64,000 nt of DNA from UTCFX2 sp963788145 (GTDB lineage: Bacteria > Chloroflexota > Anaerolineae > Anaerolineales > UBA4823). Each line of letters starts with the position of its first letter. Position 1 is the first letter of the stretch. The translations under genes were made by a program, and so were the position numbers. Shown piece after piece: positions 36,090 through 45,130 of this stretch. Where the stretch lies: contig CAWBFQ010000006.1 of assembly GCA_963788145.1 (NCBI GenBank), positions 1,095,433 through 1,159,432 on the forward strand, in the 5' to 3' direction. The notes beneath the pieces were generated by a model. That model was not told the origin of the DNA. It ran no database searches and saw nothing but the letters and a program-made list of their open reading frames with translations.

Positions 36090-39000
36090 TGGGCTACCTC
36101 GATTTCGATCCTGATTTGTGCGCCTTTTCCAGGCTGAGAGTCAAACTCGATCTGCCCGCCGAGATCCTCGGCGCGTTCGCGCATATTATCCAATCCCATC
36201 CCGCCCTGGTGGGCAGGCTGCTGTGGATTAAAGCCGATCCCGTTATCGGCTATCTCCAATATAACACGGCCTTCCAAAGCACGCAACGTGATTGTGACCG
36301 CGCTGGCCTGGGCATGTTTGAGGGTATTGTTCAGCGCCTCCTCAGCGATGCGGTAGAGAGCCATCTCGAGCAATTCATCCAGTCTGAGCGATCCTTCAAC
36401 CACCAGGCGGGCATTGATCCCGGTCCGTTTCTCGACCGAATCCAGCCGGCGGGTGAGCGCCCCCACCAATCCTTCATCTAGATAATCGGACGGGCGCAAC
36501 TGATAAACCAGCAAGCGCATCTCTTTCAGGGCTTGCTGGGCGCCCTGGTCGAGGCTGTTCAGGTGACCTTGCGCCATCGCCAGGTCGCCCTGGCTCAATA
36601 CCTTCAGCCCCGCCCCGGCAAAAAGCACCTGGCTGTACAATAATTGGGTGACCGAATCATGCAGTTCGCGCGCCAGTCGCTGGCGCTCCTGCACCACCGC
36701 CGCGATCTCAGCCTGGCGCATCAGGCGCGCCCGCTCCACCAACCCGCCGATCTGGTCGGCGATGGTCATAAACAGGGTGATCTCCTCGATGGTGTAATCC
36801 AGGATGGAACGGTCGAACAGGCTGAGCAAGCCGAGCGCCTGGCCCTTAGCCCGGATGGGCGCTCCGATGAAAGCCGAATAATCGCCTGGATGGGGCGCCA
36901 GGCGGCGCAATTCGGTGAATTCGGCAGGCAGGTTCGGTTCGCTGGCGGTGTCATTGATCAGCACCGGGTTGGATGATTGAGCCAGCCTCTCCCAGAAGCC
37001 GCCATTCGCCGACAAGGATTGCAGACTTGCCAGGGCCGGCCCTTGCAGTCCGATCTGCACCGCCAGGCGGAAGGCTGCTTCTTTCTCTTGCCGGAAATGG
37101 ATCAACCCCACCTGCCCGGTCAGCGATTCGAGCGTGATGCCCAGCACCCGCTCCAAAACTACCGGCAGCTCGAGCGAATCCGAGGCGATCGCGTTGATCT
37201 CATACAATGTCGAAAGATGCTGCGTGCGCACATCCACCTGTTTTTCGAGCGATTCGAGCACCACCGAGCGGCGTAAGGAAGCCGCTGCAATCTCGGCGAC
37301 GGCAACGCACATGTGCAGGTTATCGCTTGCCGGGCTGTGCTGGCTGTCGAAACCAAAAACCAACACCCCAAAGGTGTTTCCGCCGAGCTTGACCGGCGCC
37401 AGCACGGCCGAACTGGCCTCGCCGAACAGGCGCTGGCAGTCGTGCGAGGGTTCGTCATCCGGTAGAGCAGCCAGGTCATCGATCACATGCGTCTCGCCGC
37501 GCACATAGACACTCCAGAACGGGTCCCAGCGGGCTGGAAATCTGCGCCCGAGCGCCTCTTCATCCAGGCTGGCCTTGACCACCAGGGCAGTCTCCAGCCG
37601 GTCGGGAAAGAGGAACGCGCCGCCCTGCGCGCCCGAAAAATGGGTGATCTGGTTCAGCACCGCCGACAGGCTGTTCTCGCCCGATTCCACCTGGCCAAGC
37701 GCCAGGGTGATTGAGGAGAGTACCTCCAACTCCTCCCGCCTGCGCTCGGTCTGTTCGGTCTGCCACAGGCGCTCCATCACCAGGGCTGCCTGGTCTGCAA
37801 AGACCTGCAGCCGCTCGGCTTGCTCCGGGCTGAACGAGTTTGCCTGCAGCGAGCCTAGGGAGATGAAGCCGAGCATCTCTTCGCCGACAAAAAGCGGCGC
37901 GCCCAGCCAGCCGTGCACAGTTTCCACCTCCGGCCAATCGTGAAAGCGCGCGTCGCTCTGGATATCGGCAACGATGATCGGTTTGCGGGTCAGGCGCATC
38001 TGATCAACCAGCGGGTTGTTTTCGTGAAACGCCCGCCCGCTGATCTGCTGTTCCTGCACTTCTTTTTTGGCGACCACAAAGCGCTGGTTTTCGTCCACCA
38101 GGTACAGGCTGGCCCGGTCGTAATCGATCACGTTGTGCAGGTTGAGCAGAATAGCTTCAAGGGTTTGGTTAAGATCTGTAGCGGAAGCCAGCGAAGCCAT
38201 CATATCCCGCATCATCTCGGCTTCCTGGCGGCGCTGGCTCTCGAGCTGCTTCAGATGGGCTTGTTGCAGGGCGACGGCAAGCAAATTTGCGATCTCCTGG
38301 GCGATCTGCACCCGCTCGGCGCTGAAGGCGGTCGGCGCGCTCGAATATAGGTTGAGGGCGCCCTGCAATTCGCCATCCCAACGCAGCGGGACGTGCAGGC
38401 AGGCCCGCACCCCATTTTCCAGCAAGGCGCGCTGCAGTTGGTTGGGCTTCTCAATCTGGGTCAGGTCGGGGATCACATCCGGCAGTCCCTCTTGCAAGGC
38501 TTGTCCGTTGCCGGTCAGCTCGGTCCAGGTAGGGATTTCGTCCGAAGCGAGAATTTCAGCGGCCTGCCCATCGCAGGCGAGCAATTCGGCTTGCCGGGCG
38601 CGCCGGTCGAGGCGGTAAGCGCTGCTGGAATGGTAATCCGGAACCAGGTAGGAGATATGGCGCAGGGCGACCGCGGCTGTCTCGTTCTCGTCTTGCACTG
38701 CCAGCATGGCATGGTCGATGTCGTGCAGGATTTGTAAACGCCAGATGTTCTGCTGGAGCTGTTCTTCGGCAGACAGGCGCGGCGAGTTGTCGATCCAGGT
38801 CATCTGCAAAGCGGCTTGTTCGCGGAAGATGGTGCGTGTCACCAGCAGGTCGATCCAGGTGCAGCCGCCCTGACCCCCTTGCAGACACAGACCAGCCTCC
38901 GGGTCGCTGATCTCGCCGCCTTCCACCCGCCCCACCAAACGGGAGATTCTATTGGCGTCGGAAGGGGAGAAGGAAAGCAGCAGCCGTTCCAGGCTAAAAC

Positions 39001-39175
39001 GGAGCATTTGCTTAGGTTGCACTCCCAGGATTTCGGCGGCGCGCCGATTTGCAAAGACCACCCGCCGATCTTGCAGGATCAGCAAAGCATGCGTGGATTT
39101 CGGATGAGCGGGCATGGAAGTATTGTAATGCAGAAAATCAGGATGTTCCGGCGGATTAAGCCGCAGACGGTTCAT
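36086..39175 (-). CDS. Multi-GAF sensor histidine kinase (HisKA_3/NarX-DegS type)
   Basis: A 1029-residue cytoplasmic kinase. An N-terminal PAS-like part (residues about 25-135) is followed by four GAF-like domains (segments beginning LQILHDIDHAML, MMRDMMASLASATDLNQTLEAI, EVLSSITLALGQVESGENS and LSTLYEINAIASDSLELP). The C-terminus holds the HisKA_3 helix with the phospho-His in QERQRLARELHDSVTQ and an HATPase domain (EEALNNTLKHA, IADNGIGF, GGMGLDNMRERA). It pairs with the NarL-type regulator encoded immediately downstream and overlaps the diguanylate cyclase gene upstream by 20 bases. Confidence 0.92.
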   Translation of the reverse strand: MNRLRLNPPEHPDFLHYNTSMPAHPKSTHALLILQDRRVVFANRRAAEILGVQPKQMLRFSLERLLLSFSPSDANRISRLVGRVEGGEISDPEAGLCLQGGQGGCTWIDLLVTRTIFREQAALQMTWIDNSPRLSAEEQLQQNIWRLQILHDIDHAMLAVQDENETAAVALRHISYLVPDYHSSSAYRLDRRARQAELLACDGQAAEILASDEIPTWTELTGNGQALQEGLPDVIPDLTQIEKPNQLQRALLENGVRACLHVPLRWDGELQGALNLYSSAPTAFSAERVQIAQEIANLLAVALQQAHLKQLESQRRQEAEMMRDMMASLASATDLNQTLEAILLNLHNVIDYDRASLYLVDENQRFVVAKKEVQEQQISGRAFHENNPLVDQMRLTRKPIIVADIQSDARFHDWPEVETVHGWLGAPLFVGEEMLGFISLGSLQANSFSPEQAERLQVFADQAALVMERLWQTEQTERRREELEVLSSITLALGQVESGENSLSAVLNQITHFSGAQGGAFLFPDRLETALVVKASLDEEALGRRFPARWDPFWSVYVRGETHVIDDLAALPDDEPSHDCQRLFGEASSAVLAPVKLGGNTFGVLVFGFDSQHSPASDNLHMCVAVAEIAAASLRRSVVLESLEKQVDVRTQHLSTLYEINAIASDSLELPVVLERVLGITLESLTGQVGLIHFRQEKEAAFRLAVQIGLQGPALASLQSLSANGGFWERLAQSSNPVLINDTASEPNLPAEFTELRRLAPHPGDYSAFIGAPIRAKGQALGLLSLFDRSILDYTIEEITLFMTIADQIGGLVERARLMRQAEIAAVVQERQRLARELHDSVTQLLYSQVLFAGAGLKVLSQGDLAMAQGHLNSLDQGAQQALKEMRLLVYQLRPSDYLDEGLVGALTRRLDSVEKRTGINARLVVEGSLRLDELLEMALYRIAEEALNNTLKHAQASAVTITLRALEGRVILEIADNGIGFNPQQPAHQGGMGLDNMRERAEDLGGQIEFDSQPGKGAQIRIEIEVAQ

Positions 39176-40373
39176 TGATTACAGCCACCCGATTGCGTCC
39201 CAGGCGCTTGGCGTGGTACAGGGCTTGATCCGCAGCGCGGATTAACGCTGAACTGCTTTCACCGTGTTCAGGGAAAATGGCTGCGCCGATCGATAAAGAC
39301 ACCGGAACGAGAATCTGACCATCCTGTTCGATCTGCATTCGGCGAGTCTCTTCCAACAGGCGGTTCGCGATCGCAAGCGTAGCTACGAGCGTAGATTCCG
39401 GCAAGATCAGCAGGAACTCATCCCCGCCCAGCCGGTAAGCGATATCTGAACGGCGAGTTTCCTGCTGCAGGTTTTGGCTTAATCTGCATAAGACCAGATC
39501 GCCAGCTTCATGACCATAGCGGTCATTGATCTTCTTCAAGTTATCGATATCAATCATCAGCACACCCAACCCGGTCTGCAGCCGGGCTGCCTGAAGTATC
39601 TCACGGTCGAAGGTCTCGTCCAGGGAACGCCTGTTATACAACCCGGTGAGTGGGTCTCGGATGGATTGCTCGCGCAGGCGGGTTTCGCTTTCGGCTAATT
39701 GGCGCGTCTGCAAATCGATTTGTTGCTGGTCTTGCTGGCGGAGTATGTTGATCAGAATGCTCATCGAATACATCATCAACAGAAATATAAGCAGGCTGGG
39801 CCAGTTAATCGCTCTGGTCGCTGGAAAAAACAATGAGAAGTAAATCAGAATCAGGAGTTGGCTGAGCGCCAACAGGGTCGTCGTTATGGCTGATAATAAG
39901 ATGCTGGACAAGAACACCGCCATTACGGTGTAAATCAAAGGAACATAGTTCTCCCTCAACACGCTCTGATCCAACAATGCCGAGCCCCACGGACCGAGTA
40001 CGCCGCACAAGACGGTCAGCCCGGCCGCGATTTGGTAGCGCCCGTAGCGATTGAACAGAAAGGCGACCAGCAGCAGGACAAACACCACTGCTATCAGGGC
40101 GGTGTATGACAGCCTCAGCGGTGTGCCGGCCGGATTGTCGCGTACTGCGACCCAAAAGGCTATGAATGCCGATAACAGCAGGGCGCACAGGATCCATGCT
40201 AAAAAACGCGCCTGGCGGTGATGCCCCTCAGGAGGCGATATGACCGGCTCGGTCAGCCAGGCGATGATGATTTTTACGGGGCTTATGGTTCTGCCAGAGG
40301 TCTGAGCCCCGGAGGGTTGAGGCAGGTTTTTCGTGGCGCCGAAGGAACTCTTAAGATGATCCTGATCATTCAT
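39156..40373 (-). CDS. Membrane diguanylate cyclase (GGDEF)
   Basis: The 405-residue protein has about six hydrophobic segments in residues 50-210, a short coiled linker and a GGDEF domain. The active site reads YRLGGDEFLLILPE, and an RRSD inhibitory-site motif lies five residues upstream, so the enzyme is probably active and product-inhibited. DPLTGLYNRRSLDE marks the start of the domain. It makes cyclic di-GMP at the membrane. It is translated just ahead of the kinase and regulator genes. Confidence 0.93.
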   Translation of the reverse strand: MNDQDHLKSSFGATKNLPQPSGAQTSGRTISPVKIIIAWLTEPVISPPEGHHRQARFLAWILCALLLSAFIAFWVAVRDNPAGTPLRLSYTALIAVVFVLLLVAFLFNRYGRYQIAAGLTVLCGVLGPWGSALLDQSVLRENYVPLIYTVMAVFLSSILLSAITTTLLALSQLLILIYFSLFFPATRAINWPSLLIFLLMMYSMSILINILRQQDQQQIDLQTRQLAESETRLREQSIRDPLTGLYNRRSLDETFDREILQAARLQTGLGVLMIDIDNLKKINDRYGHEAGDLVLCRLSQNLQQETRRSDIAYRLGGDEFLLILPESTLVATLAIANRLLEETRRMQIEQDGQILVPVSLSIGAAIFPEHGESSSALIRAADQALYHAKRLGRNRVAVINEPSAA

Positions 40374-40454
40374 GAAGAATTGTCCTCGATCCAGCGATTA
40401 GGAATACTCATATAATATTTTACATGATTTTTGGAAGAATCATAAATCCCAACC

Positions 40455-40975
40455 TGTCATTGCGAGCGCACTCTGCGAAGCAATCCGGGGTGTCGCAGAG
40501 AGACCGGACTGCTTCATTCCTCGCAGCGACATGCGGACGAGATGTCATTGCGAGCGTACTGAGCGAAGCAATCCCAGGCTGCTTCGTTCCTCGCAGCGAC
40601 ATACGGACGAGATGTCATTGCGAGCGTACTCTGCGAAGCAATCTGGGGTGTCGCAGAGAGACCGGGCTGCTTCGTTCCTCGCAGCGACATACGGACGAGA
40701 TGTCATTGCGAGCGCACTCTGCGAAGCAATCTGGGGTGTCGCAGAGAGACCGGGCTGCTTCGTTCCTCGCAGCGACATGCGGACGAGATGTCCTTGCGAG
40801 CGTACTGAGCGAAGCAATCGCCAGGCTGCTTCGTTCCTCGCAGCGACATGCGGACGAGATGTCATTGCGAGCGTACTGAGCGAAGCAATCCCAGGCTGCT
40901 TCGTTCCTCGCAGCGACATACGGACGAGATGTCATTGCGAGCGCACTCTGCGAAGCAATCTGGGGTGTCGCTAAG
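40455..40975. repeat. Tandem cluster of palindromic TCATTGCGAGCG-type repeats (seven units)
   Basis: Units begin TGTCATTGCGAGCG at about 40455, 40543, 40613, 40701, 40789 (CC for CA), 40860 and 40930, with spacings of 88 or 70 bases. Each unit opens with ATGTCATTGCGAG and closes with CTCGCAGCGACAT, nearly its reverse complement, and has CGAAGCAATC inside. Long units carry an extra GGTGTCGCAGAGAGACCG block. They lie between the cyclase and kinase genes and have no coding sense. The same family recurs at 43353, 50343 and 57520. Confidence 0.9.
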
Positions 40976-41066
40976 GAGAAACCGTCCATGAATATGACCA
41001 CGAAACCATCAACGGACGGCAGGCATTCGAGTATTCGTGGGCGGTGAAATTGTGAAATCCTGAGAT
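40976..41066. repeat. Second dispersed repeat type (TTCGTGG-containing) next to the palindromic cluster
   Basis: After the last palindromic unit comes CCGTCCATGAATATGACC ... GGCATTCGAGTATTCGTGGG, an imperfect inverted repeat of CCGTCCA/CGAATA against TATTCGTGG. Related sequence is found at 43515-43600 (TCCACGAATGAAGCACGAAT ... TATTCGTGGACGG) and 53688-53765. It may be a separate small mobile or structural element that travels with the palindromic clusters. Confidence 0.5.
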
Positions 41067-41077
41067 AGGCGGATGAC

Positions 41078-42269
41078 TTAGCGCACCGGTAAACTGACGA
41101 ACGAGGTCGTGCCTTCGCCCGGGGTGCTCTCCAGCCAGATGCGACCGCCGTGCCCGCTGATGATGCGCTGGCAGATGTACAGCCCTAAGCCGACCGATTT
41201 TTCCCCGGTCGGGCTTTTTCCGCTGGTCTTGCCAAATGGCTTGAAAAGGAGCGCCATTTCACCCGCTGGAATGCCGATCCCATGATCCTGGATACGGAGC
41301 AAGATGCTGTCTTGCTCCGCAGCCAGGATCACCTGGATGATGTTGCCAGCCGGTGAATACTTGATCGCATTGCCGATCAGGTTATTCAAGACCTGGTCGA
41401 TTTTGACCGGGTCGGCCTGAATGACGGGCACGGGTGTATCGACCAGCTCGATCTGCATGCCCTTCATTTCGGCGATCCAGCGGTTGCGCTTGACATTCGC
41501 CTGCAGCATGATCTGCAGATCGAGTGGTTCGAAAGCCAGAGTGAGTTTTCCGGATTCGATCTGCGAAACGTCGAGCAGGTCGGTGATCAGGTTCGCCATG
41601 AATGTGGTCGAATTCTTTGATGGTGGCTAACATCATATTTTGCTGTGGAGCCAGTTGATCGCTGGCGGTATGGATCAAATATTCGCTGCAGGCCAGGATA
41701 TACTGCAGCGGGCTGCGCAGGTCGTGCGCCGCCATGCCCAGAAACTGGTTCTTGAGCTGGTTCAGCCGCTCCAACTCGGCGTTTTTCTTGGTCAGATCGC
41801 GCTGGGCCGCGATGAGCTGGTTGTTCAGCAGGCTGATCTCATCATACAAAGCGGAATCGGCCCTCGAGATCGTTGCGGGCAGCGGTTCGCCTTTGGCCAC
41901 CTGGCGGATCAGACTGGTCAATTCGTTGTTGATCCGCACCATCTCTTCATATAAATCCGTCACATTCTTGCCATTTGTGGCGGCTACAATCAGGTAATGG
42001 TTGCCTATCGCCCCGCCGGCGAAATGGAGGGGGCTGATCCGCTCGCCGATGGGGACATTCATCTCCCAATCGAACAATACCCCCCGCGTTTGCAGTTCAG
42101 CCAACATGCTGAAAGCCCTGGAAAGACTGCTGCGATCAACCAGGTGGATGACCAACTCGCCGGGAGCGATGGTCTGGCTGATCCCAAGATCATCAAACAG
42201 AATCCTTTCGATGATCCCCTGGCGATCTACTAATAATGCGATCCCGCTGGTCTTCGAAAAGAGATTCAT
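41078..42269 (-). CDS. Sensor histidine kinase (HisKA/HATPase), apparent frameshift
   Basis: The N-terminal 115 residues form a PAS-like sensor (MNLFSKTSGIALLVDRQGIIERI). A coiled segment follows, then the HisKA His in FLGMAAHDLRSPLQYILACSEYL. At the TTT of 41616-41618 (AAA on the coding strand) one extra base breaks the frame. The alternative frame continues as NSTTFMANLITDLLDVSQIESGKL and through the HATPase (NNLIGNAIKYSPAG, DHGIGIP, SVGLGLYICQRII) to 41078. Reassembled length is about 396 residues. It sits 15 bases after the B12-binding protein gene, which probably supplies its input signal. Confidence 0.88.
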
Positions 42270-42284
42270 TGTGAAGGGAAGGGC

Positions 42285-43340
42285 TTAATGACGTAGTTCC
42301 CACTGGTTGGCCGTCAGCACAGCCTGGCTGGCGTCGGCGGCATAGCCATCCGCGCCGATTTTTTGCCATAGGGCTGGCGACAGATTGAACGGATAGCCGC
42401 CCACCAGAATTTTCGGGACTCTGGGCAGGGTTTTCACCTGGCGAATCAATTCAGCCACTTCGTGGACGTGGAAGGTCATGGTAGCGGAGAGGGCGAGCAC
42501 CTGCGGCTCGATTTCTGCGATCGTATCCAGGATCGCATCCGTGGGTGTGTTCGCTCCCAGGAAATGCGAATCCCAACCATCCAGTTCGAAGAAATCAGCT
42601 ACCATCCTGGCCCCAACTTCGTGCAGTTCTCCCTGGGCGCAGGAGACGATCACTTTCTTATCCGACAGATTTCCTTTGAAGAGATAGGGATAGAGCTGCC
42701 CCATGATTAACTGGGTGGCGGCGGTGCAATAATGTTCTTTTGCCACGCTGATCAGGTTCAATTGCCACAAACGCCCGATCTCGCGTTGCGTGACCTGAAA
42801 GACATGCAGGTAGAGATCGTGGATGCTGACGTTCTTGTGCCGGTATGCATCCAAAATGAGCGCGCCGGCGCTGCGCTGATTCCCTTTAAGCAGCAAATCC
42901 AGGAATTGATGCGCTAATTCAGCCTGCGGGTTATCAGCTTCAATAAAGGATGCTACTCCGGCTGGAACGTGCTGCAAACGCTGGCGGGCAAGACGCATGG
43001 TTTCTTCAACCGGCTGGTAGGCTTCGGGGGGTAATGCATCGCGCAACACCCCAAGGGTACAGTCCAAAGTGTCGGATAATAAGTCCGGCTGGAATTGGAG
43101 GGCCTCGAACAGGCTGCGCACCCACAGGATGTATTCGCTGAACAGGGTGGGATCTTGCAGCGCGAGGGCTTCGGCCAGATAGGTGAGATGGTAACCGGCG
43201 TCGCGGATGCTCTTTGAATGCTCAGATGGCTCGAACGGCGCTCCACTGCTGTCCTGATCCAAGAAATAGCGCCGGACGATGTCTTCTGCGAACCTGGTTT
43301 GTTGATTGAGGATCGCTTTGCTGGCTAATTTTGTGTCCAT
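42285..43340 (-). CDS. B12-binding sensor protein with CarH-like Wx9EH motif
   Basis: A 351-residue protein. After a helical N-terminal part of about 130 residues, residues 135-225 form a cobalamin-binding helical cap with W192 and E202-H203, the Wx9EH arrangement that covers adenosylcobalamin in CarH-type photoreceptors. The B12-binding Rossmann domain follows with ELHEVG (238-243), in which His240 is the lower axial ligand and Gly243 conserved. There is no methyltransferase or DNA-binding domain. It likely senses light or cobalamin and signals to the histidine kinase encoded 15 bases downstream. This coupling is inferred from position. Confidence 0.85.
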   Translation of the reverse strand: MDTKLASKAILNQQTRFAEDIVRRYFLDQDSSGAPFEPSEHSKSIRDAGYHLTYLAEALALQDPTLFSEYILWVRSLFEALQFQPDLLSDTLDCTLGVLRDALPPEAYQPVEETMRLARQRLQHVPAGVASFIEADNPQAELAHQFLDLLLKGNQRSAGALILDAYRHKNVSIHDLYLHVFQVTQREIGRLWQLNLISVAKEHYCTAATQLIMGQLYPYLFKGNLSDKKVIVSCAQGELHEVGARMVADFFELDGWDSHFLGANTPTDAILDTIAEIEPQVLALSATMTFHVHEVAELIRQVKTLPRVPKILVGGYPFNLSPALWQKIGADGYAADASQAVLTANQWELRH

Positions 43341-43352
43341 CCATTCACCGCT

Positions 43353-43600
43353 GTCCTTGCGAGCGCCCTCTGCGAAATGTCATTGCGAGCGCACAGTGCG
43401 AACATCATTGCGAGCGCACAGTGCGAAGCAATCCCAGGCTGCTTCGTTCCTCGCAGCGACATGTGGCCCGGACATGTCATTGCGAGCGTGCTGTGCGAAG
43501 CAATCCGCTGCGGAGAAACAGTCCACGAATGAAGCACGAATAAGCGAATGCTCGCCTTCCATTCGTATATTCGCGGCTTTTATTCGTGGACGGCTTTTTT
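43353..43600. repeat. Palindromic TCATTGCGAGCG-type repeat cluster plus TTCGTGG-type repeat
   Basis: At least four degenerate copies of TCATTGCGAGCG (near 43353 with CC for CA, 43379, 43405 and 43475), one with the full CCCAGGCTGCTTCG...CAGCGACAT tail. They lie between the B12 gene start and the next minus-strand gene. From about 43515 the second, TTCGTGG-type element follows and runs up to the stop of the next gene. No gene is seen here. Confidence 0.85.
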
Positions 43601-44159
43601 AATCCGTTGAAGCGACTTCGACCGCGCCGTTCGATATGCCGGGTTTCCGCCGGCTGGGGGTTTTCTCAGCGGCGGGTTTGCCATTGTCAGAAGGCTGCTT
43701 GGCCGAGGCAGACTGGGCGCTTTCCGGAGCCTGGCGGGCTTGGCGGGCCTTGCGATAGGCTGAACTGTAGACCGTGATGGCCTCGACGAAGACCTGGCGC
43801 ATGCGCGGGTCGTGATCCAACCCGCCATCCACCAGTTGACCCAGGTTATAGCCCAGACTGTTCGAGACCCCATCCAGCGCCTTGACGAAATCGGTCAGCT
43901 CGCTTTCAGATAAACCACCCAGCCAACTGCGGAAATCCTCCGGGAAAAGGTTAGCGCCCGGCCCGCTGACCCAGGCTCGCACCCGGCGCGGGAAGAACCC
44001 GGGATCCACCAGCGATTTCCAGCCATCTTCCAATCGATGAGACCAGCCTTTCGCCTCGACCGGGGCGGCTTTTTCAGGCTTGCGTTTGCCTCCTGGCTGG
44101 GTCAAACCGAGCAAATAACCCAGCCCGGTGAAAATCAAAATCAGAATTAAGAGATCCAT
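43599..44159 (-). CDS. Membrane-anchored protein of unknown function, 186 residues
   Basis: An N-terminal hydrophobic helix (DLLILILIFTGLGYLLGL) precedes a basic linker and a soluble domain of about 100 residues (segments WVSGPGANLFPEDFRSWL and LGYNLGQLVDGGLDHDPRMRQVFVEAI), then a Lys/Ala/Ser/Pro-rich tail. GGAG lies six bases before the ATG. It follows a 23-residue membrane peptide gene by 13 bases. I recognise no family; the last codons lie beside the repeat cluster. Confidence 0.65.
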   Translation of the reverse strand: MDLLILILIFTGLGYLLGLTQPGGKRKPEKAAPVEAKGWSHRLEDGWKSLVDPGFFPRRVRAWVSGPGANLFPEDFRSWLGGLSESELTDFVKALDGVSNSLGYNLGQLVDGGLDHDPRMRQVFVEAITVYSSAYRKARQARQAPESAQSASAKQPSDNGKPAAEKTPSRRKPGISNGAVEVASTD

Positions 44160-44172
44160 AGCCGTCTCCGGG

Positions 44173-44244
44173 TCAGGATTTGCGCTGTTTTCCGACGAAA
44201 TATCCGACGACCAATGCCAGGACGAGCAATACGACGAGTTGCAT
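44173..44244 (-). CDS. Very small membrane peptide, 23 residues
   Basis: ATG at 44244 with a perfect GGAGG six bases upstream and a TGA at 44173. The product MQLVVLLVLALVVGYFVGKQ plus a three-residue basic end is one membrane helix with a GxxxG-like face. It is 13 bases upstream of the membrane-anchored protein gene on the same strand, suggesting joint expression. Too short for family assignment. Confidence 0.5.
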   Translation of the reverse strand: MQLVVLLVLALVVGYFVGKQRKS

Positions 44245-44288
44245 GGTTTACCTCCAATGTGAATGAGAGAATGGTTTTAAAGATTATA

Positions 44289-44694
44289 TCATGACAGTGG
44301 GAAGCGATTTGCCTGCTGCCAATCCAGGATGATTTTTTGAATTTCACGCAGCGAGACCGGCTTAATGTAGAAGCCCACCGGATTAAGGCGTCTGGCGCGC
44401 TCAGCCGTCTCCGGGTCAGTGTAGCCAGTCAGGAAGACGATCGGGATATTGTACCGAGCGATGATCTGCTCGGCGGCTTCGATCCCGTCCAACACGCCGG
44501 ACAGATGGATGTCCATCAGGATCAGATCGGGGCAGAGCTGCCCGGCCGCGAGGACTGGCATCCTCCCCGCTGGCAGCGGTCGGGCACATCTCATAACCGA
44601 ATCCAGACAATCCCATCTCGATCATCATAGCCGGGATGGCCTCGTCTTCCACCAGCAGAATCTTACAGATTTGAGGTTCTGGGTCGAGGATCAT
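44289..44694 (-). CDS. Receiver-only response regulator, apparent frameshift
   Basis: Starts MILDPEPQICKILLVEDEAIPAM and shows a receiver-domain beginning. At about 44556 one extra base shifts the frame; it continues as VLAAGQLCPDLILMDIHLSGVLDG with the phosphoacceptor Asp, IVFLTGY with the Thr and FYIKPVS with the Lys, ending at 44289. Reassembled length is about 134 residues. Its start overlaps the preceding receiver gene by 32 bases. It has no output domain, so it may serve as a phosphate shuttle. Confidence 0.82.
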
Positions 44695-45130
44695 TTGGGT
44701 TGTCTGTTTTTCTTTTGTCAAGCGATAACGGATGAGTTGGCATCCGCTGCAGGCGCACTTTCTCGATCGCGGCGGCAATTTCCTCGAACATCACCGGTTT
44801 CACCAGGTAGCCGGCTGGCTTGAGCGCCAGCGCCTGCTGCATGATGCTGTCATTCGAGTAGCCGGTCAGGAAGATCACCTGTGTATCTGATCGCGCCATG
44901 ATCTGGCGGGCTGCTTCGATCCCGTCAATCGGACCAGACAGGCGGATATCCATCAACACCAGGTCCGGGTGAAGCAGTTCGGCCTGCGTGATCGCCTGCG
45001 CGCCGCTTGGGACGGTCTCGAAAACCTGGTAGCCGTGGCAGGGTAACTGCGCCTCCAGCATGATGGCGGTGATCGCTTCGTCCTCAACGATCATGATTCT
45101 AAATTCTGCATTGCTATCGAGCTCAAGCAT
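44663..45130 (-). CDS. Receiver-only response regulator
   Basis: A 155-residue protein with a single receiver domain: acidic pair in IMIVEDEAIT, phosphoacceptor Asp in DLVLMDIRLSGPIDG, Thr in VIFLTGYSND and Lys in GYLVKPVMFEE. No output domain follows. It overlaps the stop of the HisKA_2 kinase upstream by eight bases, so the two probably interact. It is similar in sequence to the next receiver gene, suggesting duplication. Confidence 0.88.
   Translation of the reverse strand: MLELDSNAEFRIMIVEDEAITAIMLEAQLPCHGYQVFETVPSGAQAITQAELLHPDLVLMDIRLSGPIDGIEAARQIMARSDTQVIFLTGYSNDSIMQQALALKPAGYLVKPVMFEEIAAAIEKVRLQRMPTHPLSLDKRKTDNPNDPRPRTSNL

Noticed and set aside
40424..41001. Overlapping open frames with repeated SLRGTKQ and CHCERT segments
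   Set aside because: These are translations of the palindromic repeat cluster, which has no coding pattern.
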